Source: Candidatus Ratteibacteria bacterium (lineage in GTDB: Bacteria > CAIJMQ01). Taken from it: DNA of 18,956 nt. The position numbers and the translations under genes are program-made. The stretch is from positions 1 to 18,956 of the forward strand of contig JAQURI010000011.1 in assembly GCA_028715665.1 (NCBI GenBank), written 5' to 3'. Position 1 is the stretch's first letter. Every line of letters starts with the position of its first letter. Below the pieces are notes generated by a model. It ran no database searches. It was not told where the DNA came from and saw only the letters and a list, made by a program, of their open reading frames with translations. Below are positions 7,218 to 15,569 of the stretch, piece after piece.

Positions 7218-7529
7218 TTGAATAATTTACCGTTAGAGGCAATCAAAGAAACCGAGAAAAAGGCGGAAAGAGATTTGTTGAAGGCGCATGCTGAAGCGGA
7301 GAAGATAATTGCTGAAGCTAAAAAACGTCGGGGAAAATTGCTTGCCGACTTAGAAAAGGAACAGAAGGGGATTGAAAAAAATTTGCTTGAGCAAACCAGG
7401 CTGGAAACAGGTAAAGAAATCGACGAATTAATAAAACAAACAGAAACGGAAAAACAAAAAATTGACCAGTTGGCTTCAAAAAACAAAGAAAAGGCGGTAG
7501 AAGTTGTTATTAAGGAAATACTTAAATAA
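7218..7529 (+). CDS. V/A-type ATPase subunit H (G-like peripheral stalk)
   Basis: A 103-residue, highly charged, almost entirely helical coiled-coil protein (KAHAEAEKIIAEAKKRRGKL, then long Glu/Lys heptads). Size and composition fit the peripheral stalk subunit named H in archaeal A-ATPases (AhaH) and G in V-ATPases, which pairs with subunit E. Identification relies on this and on its position directly before subunit I, because such coiled coils are poorly conserved. The start codon is TTG at 7218, preceded by GGGG at 7208-7211. It follows parB by 30 bases with no terminator, so ATPase expression may partly depend on parAB read-through. Confidence 0.75.
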   Translation: MNNLPLEAIKETEKKAERDLLKAHAEAEKIIAEAKKRRGKLLADLEKEQKGIEKNLLEQTRLETGKEIDELIKQTETEKQKIDQLASKNKEKAVEVVIKEILK

Positions 7530-7544
7530 AAAGGGCGCGAAGCT

Positions 7545-9509
7545 ATGTCTGTAGTAAAAATGCAGAAAGTTAGGATAATAGGCCTAATAGAAGATAAAGA
7601 AGACCTTATTAGCCAATTACAGGAATCGCAATTAATCCATATTAAAGATTTTAAAGAAGGCGCTTTGGATGACTATTTTGGGGACATTTCTTCCGATGAC
7701 GAAGAAAGACATATTTCGGAAGAAATCACTCATATAGAATCCGCCATTTCTTTTATGGAACGATTTGATGAAAATAAGCCACTTATAGAGAATTTTTTCC
7801 CGCCGAGAATAGAAATTGAAGAAAAAGAATTCAAGGAGATAGTGCACAATTTTAATTACAAAAAAATAATAAAGTATGTTAACGATATAAGAGAGAAAAT
7901 TTTAAAAATTGACGAGAAAATAACGTCTCTGCATGGCGATATTTCCATTTTAACTCCTTTTAAAAATTTATCGTGGTTTCCTTGCGAAGCAAAAGAAACC
8001 AAAAACACGAAATCTTTTTTCTTAAAAGGGCAAAAAGAAAAATATATTTTACTAAACGATAAATTTAGCGAAATTGACACGACCCATTTGGAGGTTATAT
8101 CGGAAGATTCGGATTTTATCTATCTTTTGCTGGTGTATTGCAAAGAAAATGATGAGCGAATAAGGTCCATTCTAAAAGAACAAGGCTTCGAATCTATAAA
8201 TCTTCCTTTATGCGACAAATTACCTTCAAAAGCCATAGATTACTATGAAAAGCAAATGGCATCTTTACTTGAAGAAAAAGAAAAACTTTTTGAAAAGAGC
8301 AGACAAATACTTAAAAATAAAGATAAATTAATGATAATCCATGATTGGTTTTTATTCGGATTGCAAAGGGAAGAAGCAAAGGAACATTTGCGGGAGTCGG
8401 AAAGGACTTTCGTATTGCAGGGCTGGGTAAGGGAAGACCGAATACATGCTATGAAGGAGATTCTTAAAGAAAAATTTCCGGCTACTTATCTTGAAAATAT
8501 TGTTCCTGATGATGATGAAATCCCGCCCATTGCCGTAAAAAATCCTCCTGTAATCAGGCCTTTTCAGAGCGTGACCAATCTTTTCGGTCTTCCGCACTAT
8601 GGAGAAGTCGACCCGTCGGGTCTTGTAGCGCCTTTCTTCTTTGTTTTCTTCGGTTTATGTATTGCGGATGTTGGTTACGGAATTACTCTTATTGCTTTGT
8701 CTTTTTGGGCTATGAGGAAAATAATTGTCGGGAAAGAAGCAAAACAATTTTTCTATCTTTTTATGCTCGGGGGTTTTTCAGCAATTCTTTGGGGAATCGT
8801 TACCGGCGGATGGTTTGGCATAGATGCGGCTAAATTGCCGCCATTCCTAAAAAACGCTATTCTTTTTAATCCTCTGGAAGACCTTATGACGTTCTTTGTT
8901 CTTTCGCTATGTTTCGGTGTCATTCAAATATTATTTGGAATAGGCGTTGAAATGTATGAACAACTTAGGGAGAAAAATTTTGCAATAGCTTTTGCCGACC
9001 AGCTTTCTTATATTATTATTATCCCCGGCATTATTCTGTGGGTGCTTTCTAAACAAAATCCGTCGTTACGGCACCTTAACCAATTGGGTTTTTTAATTAT
9101 AGCTTCTGGCGTAACGATAATGCTGGTTTCTTCTTTATTTAAAGGGAAAAATCCCATTTGGGAACTTATAATCGGCATATTGGCATTTTTCTGGAAAGCT
9201 AAAGATTTTTTAGGTAATGTCCTTTCTTATTCTCGTTTAATGGCTTTAGGATTAGCCGGCAGCGTAATTGCTTTTGTTGTTAACACGTTTGCCGTCATGG
9301 CGTTAAAGATTCCGTATTTGGGTATTTTAGTGGCTTTATTGTTTATTGTTATAGGTCATATAGCGAATATTGTTATTAATACCTTGGGAGCTTTTATTCA
9401 TACTATGAGACTGCAATTCGTCGAGTTTTTTCCGTATTTTTTTCAGGGAGGAGGAGAAGCTTTTCAACCCCTTTGTAGAGAAAGTAAATATATAATATCA
9501 AAAAATTAG
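7545..9509 (+). CDS. ntpI: V/A-type ATPase subunit I (a-like membrane stator)
   Basis: Large stator subunit that forms the ion half-channels beside the K ring. Of 654 residues, about the first 330 are a charged, helical cytoplasmic arm, and the rest holds about seven or eight transmembrane helices. The signature SYSRLMALGLAGS includes the essential ring-facing arginine near residue 564. HTMRLQFVEFFPYFFQGGG near the C-terminus is the standard closing motif. The start MSVVKMQKVRIIG matches the family. It is 15 bases downstream of the H subunit gene and 29 upstream of subunit K, in the usual order. Confidence 0.94.
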   Translation: MSVVKMQKVRIIGLIEDKEDLISQLQESQLIHIKDFKEGALDDYFGDISSDDEERHISEEITHIESAISFMERFDENKPLIENFFPPRIEIEEKEFKEIVHNFNYKKIIKYVNDIREKILKIDEKITSLHGDISILTPFKNLSWFPCEAKETKNTKSFFLKGQKEKYILLNDKFSEIDTTHLEVISEDSDFIYLLLVYCKENDERIRSILKEQGFESINLPLCDKLPSKAIDYYEKQMASLLEEKEKLFEKSRQILKNKDKLMIIHDWFLFGLQREEAKEHLRESERTFVLQGWVREDRIHAMKEILKEKFPATYLENIVPDDDEIPPIAVKNPPVIRPFQSVTNLFGLPHYGEVDPSGLVAPFFFVFFGLCIADVGYGITLIALSFWAMRKIIVGKEAKQFFYLFMLGGFSAILWGIVTGGWFGIDAAKLPPFLKNAILFNPLEDLMTFFVLSLCFGVIQILFGIGVEMYEQLREKNFAIAFADQLSYIIIIPGIILWVLSKQNPSLRHLNQLGFLIIASGVTIMLVSSLFKGKNPIWELIIGILAFFWKAKDFLGNVLSYSRLMALGLAGSVIAFVVNTFAVMALKIPYLGILVALLFIVIGHIANIVINTLGAFIHTMRLQFVEFFPYFFQGGGEAFQPLCRESKYIISKN

Positions 9510-9538
9510 CGGGTCTTAAGACCGAAAGGAGGTTTTAT

Positions 9539-10012
9539 ATGGATATATCTTTAGGATTAGCTGTTGCGGGTGGGGCTTTAGCTGCCGCTTTGGCAGGAAT
9601 CGGTTCAGCGATAGGCATAGGCATTGCTGCGGAAGCGGCAGACGGGTTACTATCGGAAGAACCCGGTAAATTTGGTAATGCTCTTATTTTAGTAGCTTTA
9701 CCCGGGACCCAGGGTTTTTACGGGTTTATTCTGTGTTTCCTTATTATTATGAAGACGGGGCTTCTTGGCGGACAAATTCCAGTTATTACTATTTCTCAGG
9801 GGCTACAGATATTGGGTGTTTGTTTGCCCGTGGGATTGGTACAACTCTATTCGGCAATTCATCAGGGAAAGGCTTCAGCGGCCGGTATAGGAGTAATAGC
9901 CAAACAACCGAAAGCATTAATGCAGGCAGTGACTTTGTCTGCTTTAATAGAAACTTATGCGATAATCGGTTTACTTACAGGCATACTTTTTTTGAATGGG
10001 ATAAAAATATAA
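9539..10012 (+). CDS. ntpK: V/A-type ATPase subunit K (proteolipid c ring)
   Basis: Ring subunit that carries the translocated ion. The 157 residues form two helical hairpins (four transmembrane helices), each beginning with a Gly/Ala-rich helix. Aligned by eye to Enterococcus hirae NtpK, the Na+ ligands are kept: L54, T57 and Q58 in LPGTQG, Q109 in HQGK and E138 in IETYAI. The first hairpin lacks its own acidic residue, as in NtpK, so there would be one ion site per 4-helix subunit. AAAGGAGGT lies just upstream of the ATG, the strongest ribosome-binding site in the cluster, in keeping with the many copies needed. Confidence 0.95.
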   Translation: MDISLGLAVAGGALAAALAGIGSAIGIGIAAEAADGLLSEEPGKFGNALILVALPGTQGFYGFILCFLIIMKTGLLGGQIPVITISQGLQILGVCLPVGLVQLYSAIHQGKASAAGIGVIAKQPKALMQAVTLSALIETYAIIGLLTGILFLNGIKI

Positions 10013-10042
10013 GTTTAAACAACTTATTCGAGAGTTTTAACT

Positions 10043-10645
10043 ATGGCTTTAAAGGACATTTTAAAAAGAATAGAGCAGCAAAGTCAGGCTGATATTGCGT
10101 CCGTCAATAAAGAAGCAAAAGAAAAATGTGCCGCAATCAGTAAAGAGACGGAGGGAATAATCAGGGAATTAAAAGAAAAAAATAGATATGCTGCGAGCTT
10201 AAAAGCTAAAAAAACAAAAGAGTACTTATTGCAGGAAGCAAGAATTAAAATGGCTCAGGAAAAACTTAAGAAAAAGGGCGAGGTCCTTGATTCTATTTTC
10301 AAAGAGTCACTTGATAGACTGGAAAAAATAGCCGATAAGGAATATATGAGTTGGATGGGAAAAGCAATATCGAATGTTATAGAACCGGGTGAAAACGAAA
10401 TAGTATTGTCGCAAAAATTCATCAGAAGTATCGATACGAAGAACTTTTTAGAAACTATCAATAAAAAACTTGAAAACAAGAGCTGGGTAAAATTATCAAA
10501 GGATACGCGGACAGAAGAAATAAAAGGCGGCTTTATACTAAAAAAACGAAAAAAAGAAATAAATTGTTCGTTCGAGTCGCTCCTCGAAGAAAAACGCAAC
10601 GATATAAAGCTTAAAATAAGTCAAATATTATTTAAAAATTCATAG
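10043..10645 (+). CDS. ntpE: V/A-type ATPase subunit E (peripheral stalk)
   Basis: A 200-residue protein with a long charged N-terminal coiled coil (to about residue 100) and a more globular C-terminal domain containing GGFILKKRKKEINCSFESL. The latter resembles the subunit E segment in which a glycine pair precedes a strand describing the nucleotide-domain contact. It pairs with subunit H/G to hold the A3B3 head. It sits 30 bases after ntpK and 13 before the C subunit gene, in normal order. The ribosome-binding site is weak. Confidence 0.85.
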   Translation: MALKDILKRIEQQSQADIASVNKEAKEKCAAISKETEGIIRELKEKNRYAASLKAKKTKEYLLQEARIKMAQEKLKKKGEVLDSIFKESLDRLEKIADKEYMSWMGKAISNVIEPGENEIVLSQKFIRSIDTKNFLETINKKLENKSWVKLSKDTRTEEIKGGFILKKRKKEINCSFESLLEEKRNDIKLKISQILFKNS

Positions 10646-10658
10646 TTTACTGCTTAAA

Positions 10659-11660
10659 ATGTTACCTTCTAATATAAAAATTCAGAAAAGCCCTGATTAT
10701 ACTTTCGCAGTCAGCAGGGTAAGGGTTTGGGAATCGAGGATGCTTTCAGCATCAGTGTTTTATCAGTTGGCGGATGCCCGAAATTTATCGGAATTGGCGT
10801 CTATGTTAAGTTCTACCGTGTACGGCAAAGGGATGACCTCTTCGGATTTCGACAGTGTATTCAATACGGAAGAAATAGCCGTCTTAAAAGAGCTTAAAAA
10901 ATTCCTGAAAGATGACAGGTTTTTACTTCCATTCTTTTATAAGAGGGATTTTTATAATTTGAAATTACTCGCGAAGTCGAAATTTACGGATGTCGAAGAC
11001 ACGAAGTTACAAGAAGGACTTATTGAAAAAGAGAAAATAGCTAAAGCATTTGACGGTCAGGAATTATTATCTATTCCTAAAATTTATCAAGATTTCCTTA
11101 GCAAATCATGGAATATTTACGAAAAAACAGGCGATTGGCAGATGTTAGATATGTTTTTGGAACAGAAACTATATGAGCAAATATTGAATGTCACGAAAGA
11201 ATTTCCTTTTGCGGGGCATTTCTTTAGGTCGGAAATCGATTTAATCAATATCAGGACTTTCATGAGGTGTAAAAACCGAAATGCTGAAGGCGATTTATTC
11301 GGTCGTTTGTTTATAAACGGAGGATTGTTGGATAAATATTTTTTCGGTGGAATGGGCGGAGAGCCCGTGGATAAATTATTTCAACGTTTGAAGTTTACTC
11401 CGTATGATGTCCTGGCCGATATTAAAGCAGACACTTCACAAACTTTTGATAAATTTTACGAGATGGAAAACAGATGCTATCTTGTTCTTTTAAGATACTT
11501 GTCATGTGCTAAGTACACTGCTTTTGGATATGAGCCGGTTTTAAGATATGTTTTTTTGAAAAATAACGAAATAAAGAATCTGAGGACGATTTTTGTAGGG
11601 AAGATGCACAATGTTCCTTCGGAAGAAATTAAGGCAAGAATAGGACCGTTTGACGCGTAA
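10659..11660 (+). CDS. ntpC: V/A-type ATPase subunit C (d-like rotor/ring connector)
   Basis: Funnel-shaped subunit that links the central stalk to the K ring. At 333 residues it has the usual length. It carries the family N-terminus DYTFAVSRVRVWESRMLS, although a run of about 12 residues precedes it, and conserved internal SEIDLINIRTFMRCKN. No Shine-Dalgarno sequence is apparent before the ATG at 10659, so translation may be coupled to subunit E. Confidence 0.9.
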   Translation: MLPSNIKIQKSPDYTFAVSRVRVWESRMLSASVFYQLADARNLSELASMLSSTVYGKGMTSSDFDSVFNTEEIAVLKELKKFLKDDRFLLPFFYKRDFYNLKLLAKSKFTDVEDTKLQEGLIEKEKIAKAFDGQELLSIPKIYQDFLSKSWNIYEKTGDWQMLDMFLEQKLYEQILNVTKEFPFAGHFFRSEIDLINIRTFMRCKNRNAEGDLFGRLFINGGLLDKYFFGGMGGEPVDKLFQRLKFTPYDVLADIKADTSQTFDKFYEMENRCYLVLLRYLSCAKYTAFGYEPVLRYVFLKNNEIKNLRTIFVGKMHNVPSEEIKARIGPFDA

Positions 11661-11668
11661 AAACCGAT

Positions 11669-11971
11669 ATGGAGACTAAACTTGCGGCTTTAGGCAATAA
11701 AAAAGAGCTTTTACCATTGAAATCGCTCGGATTTGCTCTATTTGACTGTAAAAACTTGCACGAAGCGGAAGATTTGCTTGAAGATTTAAGCGGCCGGGGC
11801 TTTGGTTTCGTGGTTGTTTCGGAAGATATAGTTGAGGGCAGTCAAAAGTCATTTTTAAAGTTTGTTAAAAAGTTTCCGCTCGCAGTTTTGGTCTTGCCGC
11901 AGTATAAAATCAAAAGAAATTTTGCTAAAAACACAGTAAAAAAGATAATAAAAGAAGCGGTTGGTTTTTAA
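11669..11971 (+). CDS. ntpF: V/A-type ATPase subunit F (central stalk)
   Basis: A 100-residue alpha/beta protein with a FALFDCKNLHEAEDLLEDL segment and GFGFVVVSEDI strand, as in the small Rossmann-like F subunit. It ends with a basic helix (KRNFAKNTVKKIIKEAVGF) that would insert into the head. It begins 8 bases after the C subunit gene. In most bacterial and archaeal clusters ntpA, ntpB and ntpD follow immediately; here 235 non-coding bases and accD follow. Confidence 0.82.
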   Translation: METKLAALGNKKELLPLKSLGFALFDCKNLHEAEDLLEDLSGRGFGFVVVSEDIVEGSQKSFLKFVKKFPLAVLVLPQYKIKRNFAKNTVKKIIKEAVGF

Positions 11972-12038
11972 AAATAATATTGATTTTTGTGCGAAAAGGT
12001 CCCGGTTACAGTTGGCATAATCTTAAGGCGCACGGTAT

Positions 12039-12068
12039 TTGACAATGGCTTTCGTCCTTTAGTAAACT
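12039..12068 (+). promoter_or_regulatory. Probable sigma70-type promoter for accD
   Basis: TTGACA (12039-12044) and TAAACT (12063-12068) are 18 bases apart. The -35 box is perfect and the -10 box is a fair match. The promoter would start a leader of about 130 bases containing the nested inverted repeat at 12089-12186. Confidence 0.5.
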
Positions 12069-12088
12069 GCTTCATTAAGCAATAAAAA

Positions 12089-12186
12089 AGTAGAGAGGAG
12101 AGAGCACCCCGCCAGTAAATATTCGGCGGGCGGGTAAGTAGCGAGAATTCAAGAAGGGTTATGGTTTTTTCTTTTTACTCTCTACT
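12089..12186 (+). promoter_or_regulatory. Folded leader upstream of accD
   Basis: AGTAGAGAG (12089-12097) is the exact reverse complement of CTCTCTACT (12178-12186), enclosing about 80 bases. Inside, CCCGCC (12108-12113) pairs with GGCGGG (12125-12130) around an 11-base AT-rich loop. A TTTTTTCTTTTT tract lies at 12165-12176. T-box conserved elements are not recognisable. It may be a regulatory leader or an inserted repeat. The accD ribosome-binding site, GGTGAG, is just downstream. Confidence 0.45.
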
Positions 12187-12206
12187 CCGAATGCAGGTGA
12201 GAAAAA

Positions 12207-13148
12207 ATGGCTTGGAAAAGAAGCGTAGAATATATATTAAAACCGAAAAAGAGAAAAGGCATTCCCGAAGGATTATGGTCAAAATGTCCTGCGTGTTCCA
12301 GAATTCTTTATACGGAACAGTTATTGAAGAATCTTAAAGTTTGCCCCAAATGCGACTACCATTTCCGTCTTTCTGCAAAAGAGAGATTGGCTCAATTGTT
12401 GGAGGAGGATACCTTTGAAGAGATGGATGCCAATCTGGAATCCGTTGACCCACTTAAGTTTGAAGATAGCCAGAAATACCCACAACGAGTTAGAGAAGCA
12501 CAAGAAAAGACGGGGCTAAAGGAAGCGGTCGTTACCGGAGAGGGTAAAATAGGGGAATATAAGGCGGCTGTCGGTTTTTTTGATTTTCCGTTTTTGGGCG
12601 GAAGTATGGCTTCTGTAGTTGGCGAAAAAATCTGTCGCTTGATAGAAAAAGCGACAGAAAAAGAGCTCCCTTTGGTTATTGTTTCTGCATCCGGCGGAGC
12701 GAGAATGCAGGAGGGAATTTTATCGCTCATGCAGATGGCAAAGACCTCTGCTGCTCTTAGTTTTTATAGTAAAAAAGCACTACCTTATATCTCTATTTTA
12801 ACCGATCCCACCACTGGCGGAGTATCCGCTTCTTTTGCTTTTTTGGCAGATATTATTATTGCCGAGCCCGGAGCTTTAATCGGTTTTGCTGGCCCCAGAG
12901 TAATTGAACAAACCGTTAGACAAAAATTACCTGAAAAATTTCAAAAGGCGGAATTTTTATTGGAACACGGAATGATGGATATGGTAATTCATAGAAAGAA
13001 CTTAAAAATAACTTTACTGAAGATTTTCAAACTGTTCAAAATTAAACCTGCGGTGTCCGTAACTAAAGATGAAGCGGAACGGGGAAATTCATCCTCTGTT
13101 ATTATGGATAAAACTACCAGTAAGAGCGGAAATGCGAATGGAAAATAA
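12207..13148 (+). CDS. accD: Acetyl-CoA carboxylase carboxyltransferase subunit beta
   Basis: Beta subunit of the carboxyltransferase that makes malonyl-CoA with AccA, AccB and AccC, the first step of fatty-acid synthesis. The 313 residues include an N-terminal zinc ribbon (C27, C30, C46, C49) and the crotonase-like core. That core has SGGARMQEG at 162-170 and TDPTTGGVSASFAFLAD, with the family's GFAGPRVIEQTV following. The C-terminal tail of about 40 residues is Lys/Ser-rich and not conserved. The ATG at 12207 follows GGTGAG. accA is not adjacent. Its end overlaps the start of bamA by about 17 bases, suggesting coupled translation. Confidence 0.96.
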   Translation: MAWKRSVEYILKPKKRKGIPEGLWSKCPACSRILYTEQLLKNLKVCPKCDYHFRLSAKERLAQLLEEDTFEEMDANLESVDPLKFEDSQKYPQRVREAQEKTGLKEAVVTGEGKIGEYKAAVGFFDFPFLGGSMASVVGEKICRLIEKATEKELPLVIVSASGGARMQEGILSLMQMAKTSAALSFYSKKALPYISILTDPTTGGVSASFAFLADIIIAEPGALIGFAGPRVIEQTVRQKLPEKFQKAEFLLEHGMMDMVIHRKNLKITLLKIFKLFKIKPAVSVTKDEAERGNSSSVIMDKTTSKSGNANGK

Positions 13149-15531
13149 AACTTCTAAAAAATTGCTTCTGAACATTTCTTTTATCATTAGTTTCTTAATG
13201 TTTATGCTATTGGTTTTTCCTTATTCTCACTTAATAGCCGAGGAAATACGAGCAATGCCTCTTATTTTGAATGAGGACGGAGTTGATTCGGAACTGGAAA
13301 ATTCCCGGTTGTCGGAAACAGAAAATAATACAGAGAAAATTGTTAAGAGAATAGAAATTTCTGGCAATAAAAGGGTTTCACAAATGATAATCCTTTCCAG
13401 GATACAAACAAAGGAAGAAGAAGTCCTTTCTGAAAAAGTTATATCTCAAGATATAAAGAATATTTATGCGCTCGGCTATTTTTCAAATATATCGGTCCAG
13501 TCCAGCCCCTTCGAGGAGGGTGTTAAAGTTATATACACAGTTGAAGAGAAACCTTATATTGAGAAAATCGAACTTAAAGGAAATCGCGTAATTAAAGAAG
13601 AAGAGATACAAAGAGTTCTGTCTGTTTCGGCTGGTGATATTTATTTAGAAAAGAACTTGGAAGCGGATATCGAGAGGATAATCGAATTATATGAAAAGAA
13701 AGGATACTATAAAACCCAAATCACGCCCGAGGTAAAAACAATAGAAGCGGAAAAAAGCGTTGCCATTATCTTTAATATTGAAGAAGGTCCAAGGACTAAA
13801 GTTAAAGAAATAAAAATATTGGGTAATAAAAACGTTCCGGAAAAGCAGATCCGGGATAAAATGGAAACTAAAACCGCCCAATTTTTTAGGAGGGGCATTT
13901 TTGGTAAAGAAGAGTTTCAAAGAGACCTGCAGAGAATAGTTGCCGTTTGTCAGTCCTTTGGTTATTTAGACGCGAAGATAGTAAATTACGATTTAAAATA
14001 TACTCAGGAAGGCAGACTTCTTTTTATTACCATAGAGATTGAAGAGGGAGAACTTTATACGGTCAGAGAAATAAATATTACGGGAAATAATTTATTCGAA
14101 ACCGAGGCATTATTGAATGAAATTAAAATTAAGGAAGGCAAACCTTATAATCCTTACGGTGTGCCCGAAGACATAAGCGCCCTAAGAAATCTTTATGCTC
14201 AAAAGGGCTATATTGTTACGCAGATATGGGATGAACCTTTTATAGATAAAGAGAAAAAAGAAGTCAAAACGACATATCGCATCAACGAGGGGCCCAAAAT
14301 TTATGTTCGTCTTATAAGAATTATAGGCAATACAAGAACTAAAGACAATGTTATACGCAGAGAATTGACAATAAAACCCGCTGATGCGTTTGACGGAGAT
14401 AAGATAAAAAGGTCCAGGGAAAAACTTTATAATTTAGGGTATTTTAGCGAGGTAAAAGCGTATACTGAGCCGACCGATGATCAGCAGTTCAGGGACTTGG
14501 TCTTTGAGGTCGAAGAAAGTAAAACGGGCGCGCTTACTTTTGGATTAGGTTATTCCAGCATTGAAGACCTTGTGGGATTTATTCAACTTGAACAAAACAA
14601 TTTTGACATAGGGAACCCGCCATATTTTACCGGGGGTGGGCAGAAAATAAGGGCTAAAGCAAGATTCGGTTCGCTATCGGGGGAATACATGGTGAGTTTT
14701 ACCGAACCGTATTTTTTGGGTTATCCTTTATCTTTGGGTTTTGATATTTATGACAGAACGCGTAAATGGGGTGCTTACGACCAAAGAAATACGGGTGGTG
14801 ACGTCAAAATAGGCAAAAGACTTACCGATTATGTTCGTTTGAATACCACTTATAAATACGAAGAGGTGGATATTTCAGATGTTTCCTCGGATGCTACCGA
14901 TGCTATAAAAGAGGAAGAAGGCGAATTTACCACTTCAAGTTTGACGGTCGGTCTTGTTAGGGATACGAGGGACAGTATATTTGTTCCCACCCAAGGTTTT
15001 TTCGGGAGCATATCGACCGAATATGCCGGCGGCTTCTTGGGCGCAGACAGAAATTTTACCAAAAACATAGGCGATGCTACATGGTTTTTCCCTATCTCTC
15101 AAAAAGAAGAATTTGAACATGTGATATCTTTGCGTTTAAGAGCGGGGATAGCCAGAGAGTTTGCCGATTCCGATAATGTCCCTATAAACGAACGTTTCTT
15201 TTTAGGTGGCAGCGATACCATAAGGGGGTATCCTGAAAGGGAAGTAGGGCCAAAAGACGAAGACGATAATCCTATCGGCGGCAAATCCTTTTTTATAGCC
15301 AATGCCGAATATACTTTCCCAATCTGGAAACGAACGATACGAGGCGCGCTGTTTTATGACATAGGTAATACGTGGGGAGAACCGGATGAAATTGACTTTA
15401 ACGACCTATTTTCAGGATTCGGTGTTGGATTGAGAATGCAGACGCCAATAGGTCCCGTTAATTTAGATTATGGCTGGGGTGTGGAAGAAAATGAAGGCAG
15501 ACTCCATTTTTCAATGGGATATTCTTTCTAA
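13132..15531 (+). CDS. bamA: Outer-membrane protein assembly factor BamA (Omp85)
   Basis: Core of the BAM complex that folds and inserts outer-membrane beta-barrels. From the ATG at 13132 it has 799 residues: an N-terminal signal segment (about 11-36), five POTRA repeats (about 70-139, 142-217, 222-305, 308-386, 389-462), and a beta-barrel from about 466 to the end. The barrel has the conserved IRGYPE motif at 698-702 (the VRGF/Y position), and the chain ends LHFSMGYSF with the terminal Phe of the beta-signal. The in-frame ATG at 13069 is rejected because it adds 21 residues ahead of the signal peptide and lies deep in accD. ATG 13138 is an equally possible start. It is followed by ompH. Confidence 0.96.
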   Translation: MRMENKTSKKLLLNISFIISFLMFMLLVFPYSHLIAEEIRAMPLILNEDGVDSELENSRLSETENNTEKIVKRIEISGNKRVSQMIILSRIQTKEEEVLSEKVISQDIKNIYALGYFSNISVQSSPFEEGVKVIYTVEEKPYIEKIELKGNRVIKEEEIQRVLSVSAGDIYLEKNLEADIERIIELYEKKGYYKTQITPEVKTIEAEKSVAIIFNIEEGPRTKVKEIKILGNKNVPEKQIRDKMETKTAQFFRRGIFGKEEFQRDLQRIVAVCQSFGYLDAKIVNYDLKYTQEGRLLFITIEIEEGELYTVREINITGNNLFETEALLNEIKIKEGKPYNPYGVPEDISALRNLYAQKGYIVTQIWDEPFIDKEKKEVKTTYRINEGPKIYVRLIRIIGNTRTKDNVIRRELTIKPADAFDGDKIKRSREKLYNLGYFSEVKAYTEPTDDQQFRDLVFEVEESKTGALTFGLGYSSIEDLVGFIQLEQNNFDIGNPPYFTGGGQKIRAKARFGSLSGEYMVSFTEPYFLGYPLSLGFDIYDRTRKWGAYDQRNTGGDVKIGKRLTDYVRLNTTYKYEEVDISDVSSDATDAIKEEEGEFTTSSLTVGLVRDTRDSIFVPTQGFFGSISTEYAGGFLGADRNFTKNIGDATWFFPISQKEEFEHVISLRLRAGIAREFADSDNVPINERFFLGGSDTIRGYPEREVGPKDEDDNPIGGKSFFIANAEYTFPIWKRTIRGALFYDIGNTWGEPDEIDFNDLFSGFGVGLRMQTPIGPVNLDYGWGVEENEGRLHFSMGYSF

Positions 15532-15569
15532 AACTTCAAATTATCAGCAAATAAAGGAGGAAGTTCAAA

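Noticed and set aside
7632..8597. Antisense reading frames across the ATPase I gene
   Set aside because: They are short, lack ribosome-binding sites and overlap a strongly conserved gene; I read them as shadows, as for the other minus-strand frames of the window.
12089..12186. T-box riboswitch before accD
   Set aside because: No AGGGTGG-type T-box sequence or specifier-loop layout is visible, and accD is not a typical T-box target.
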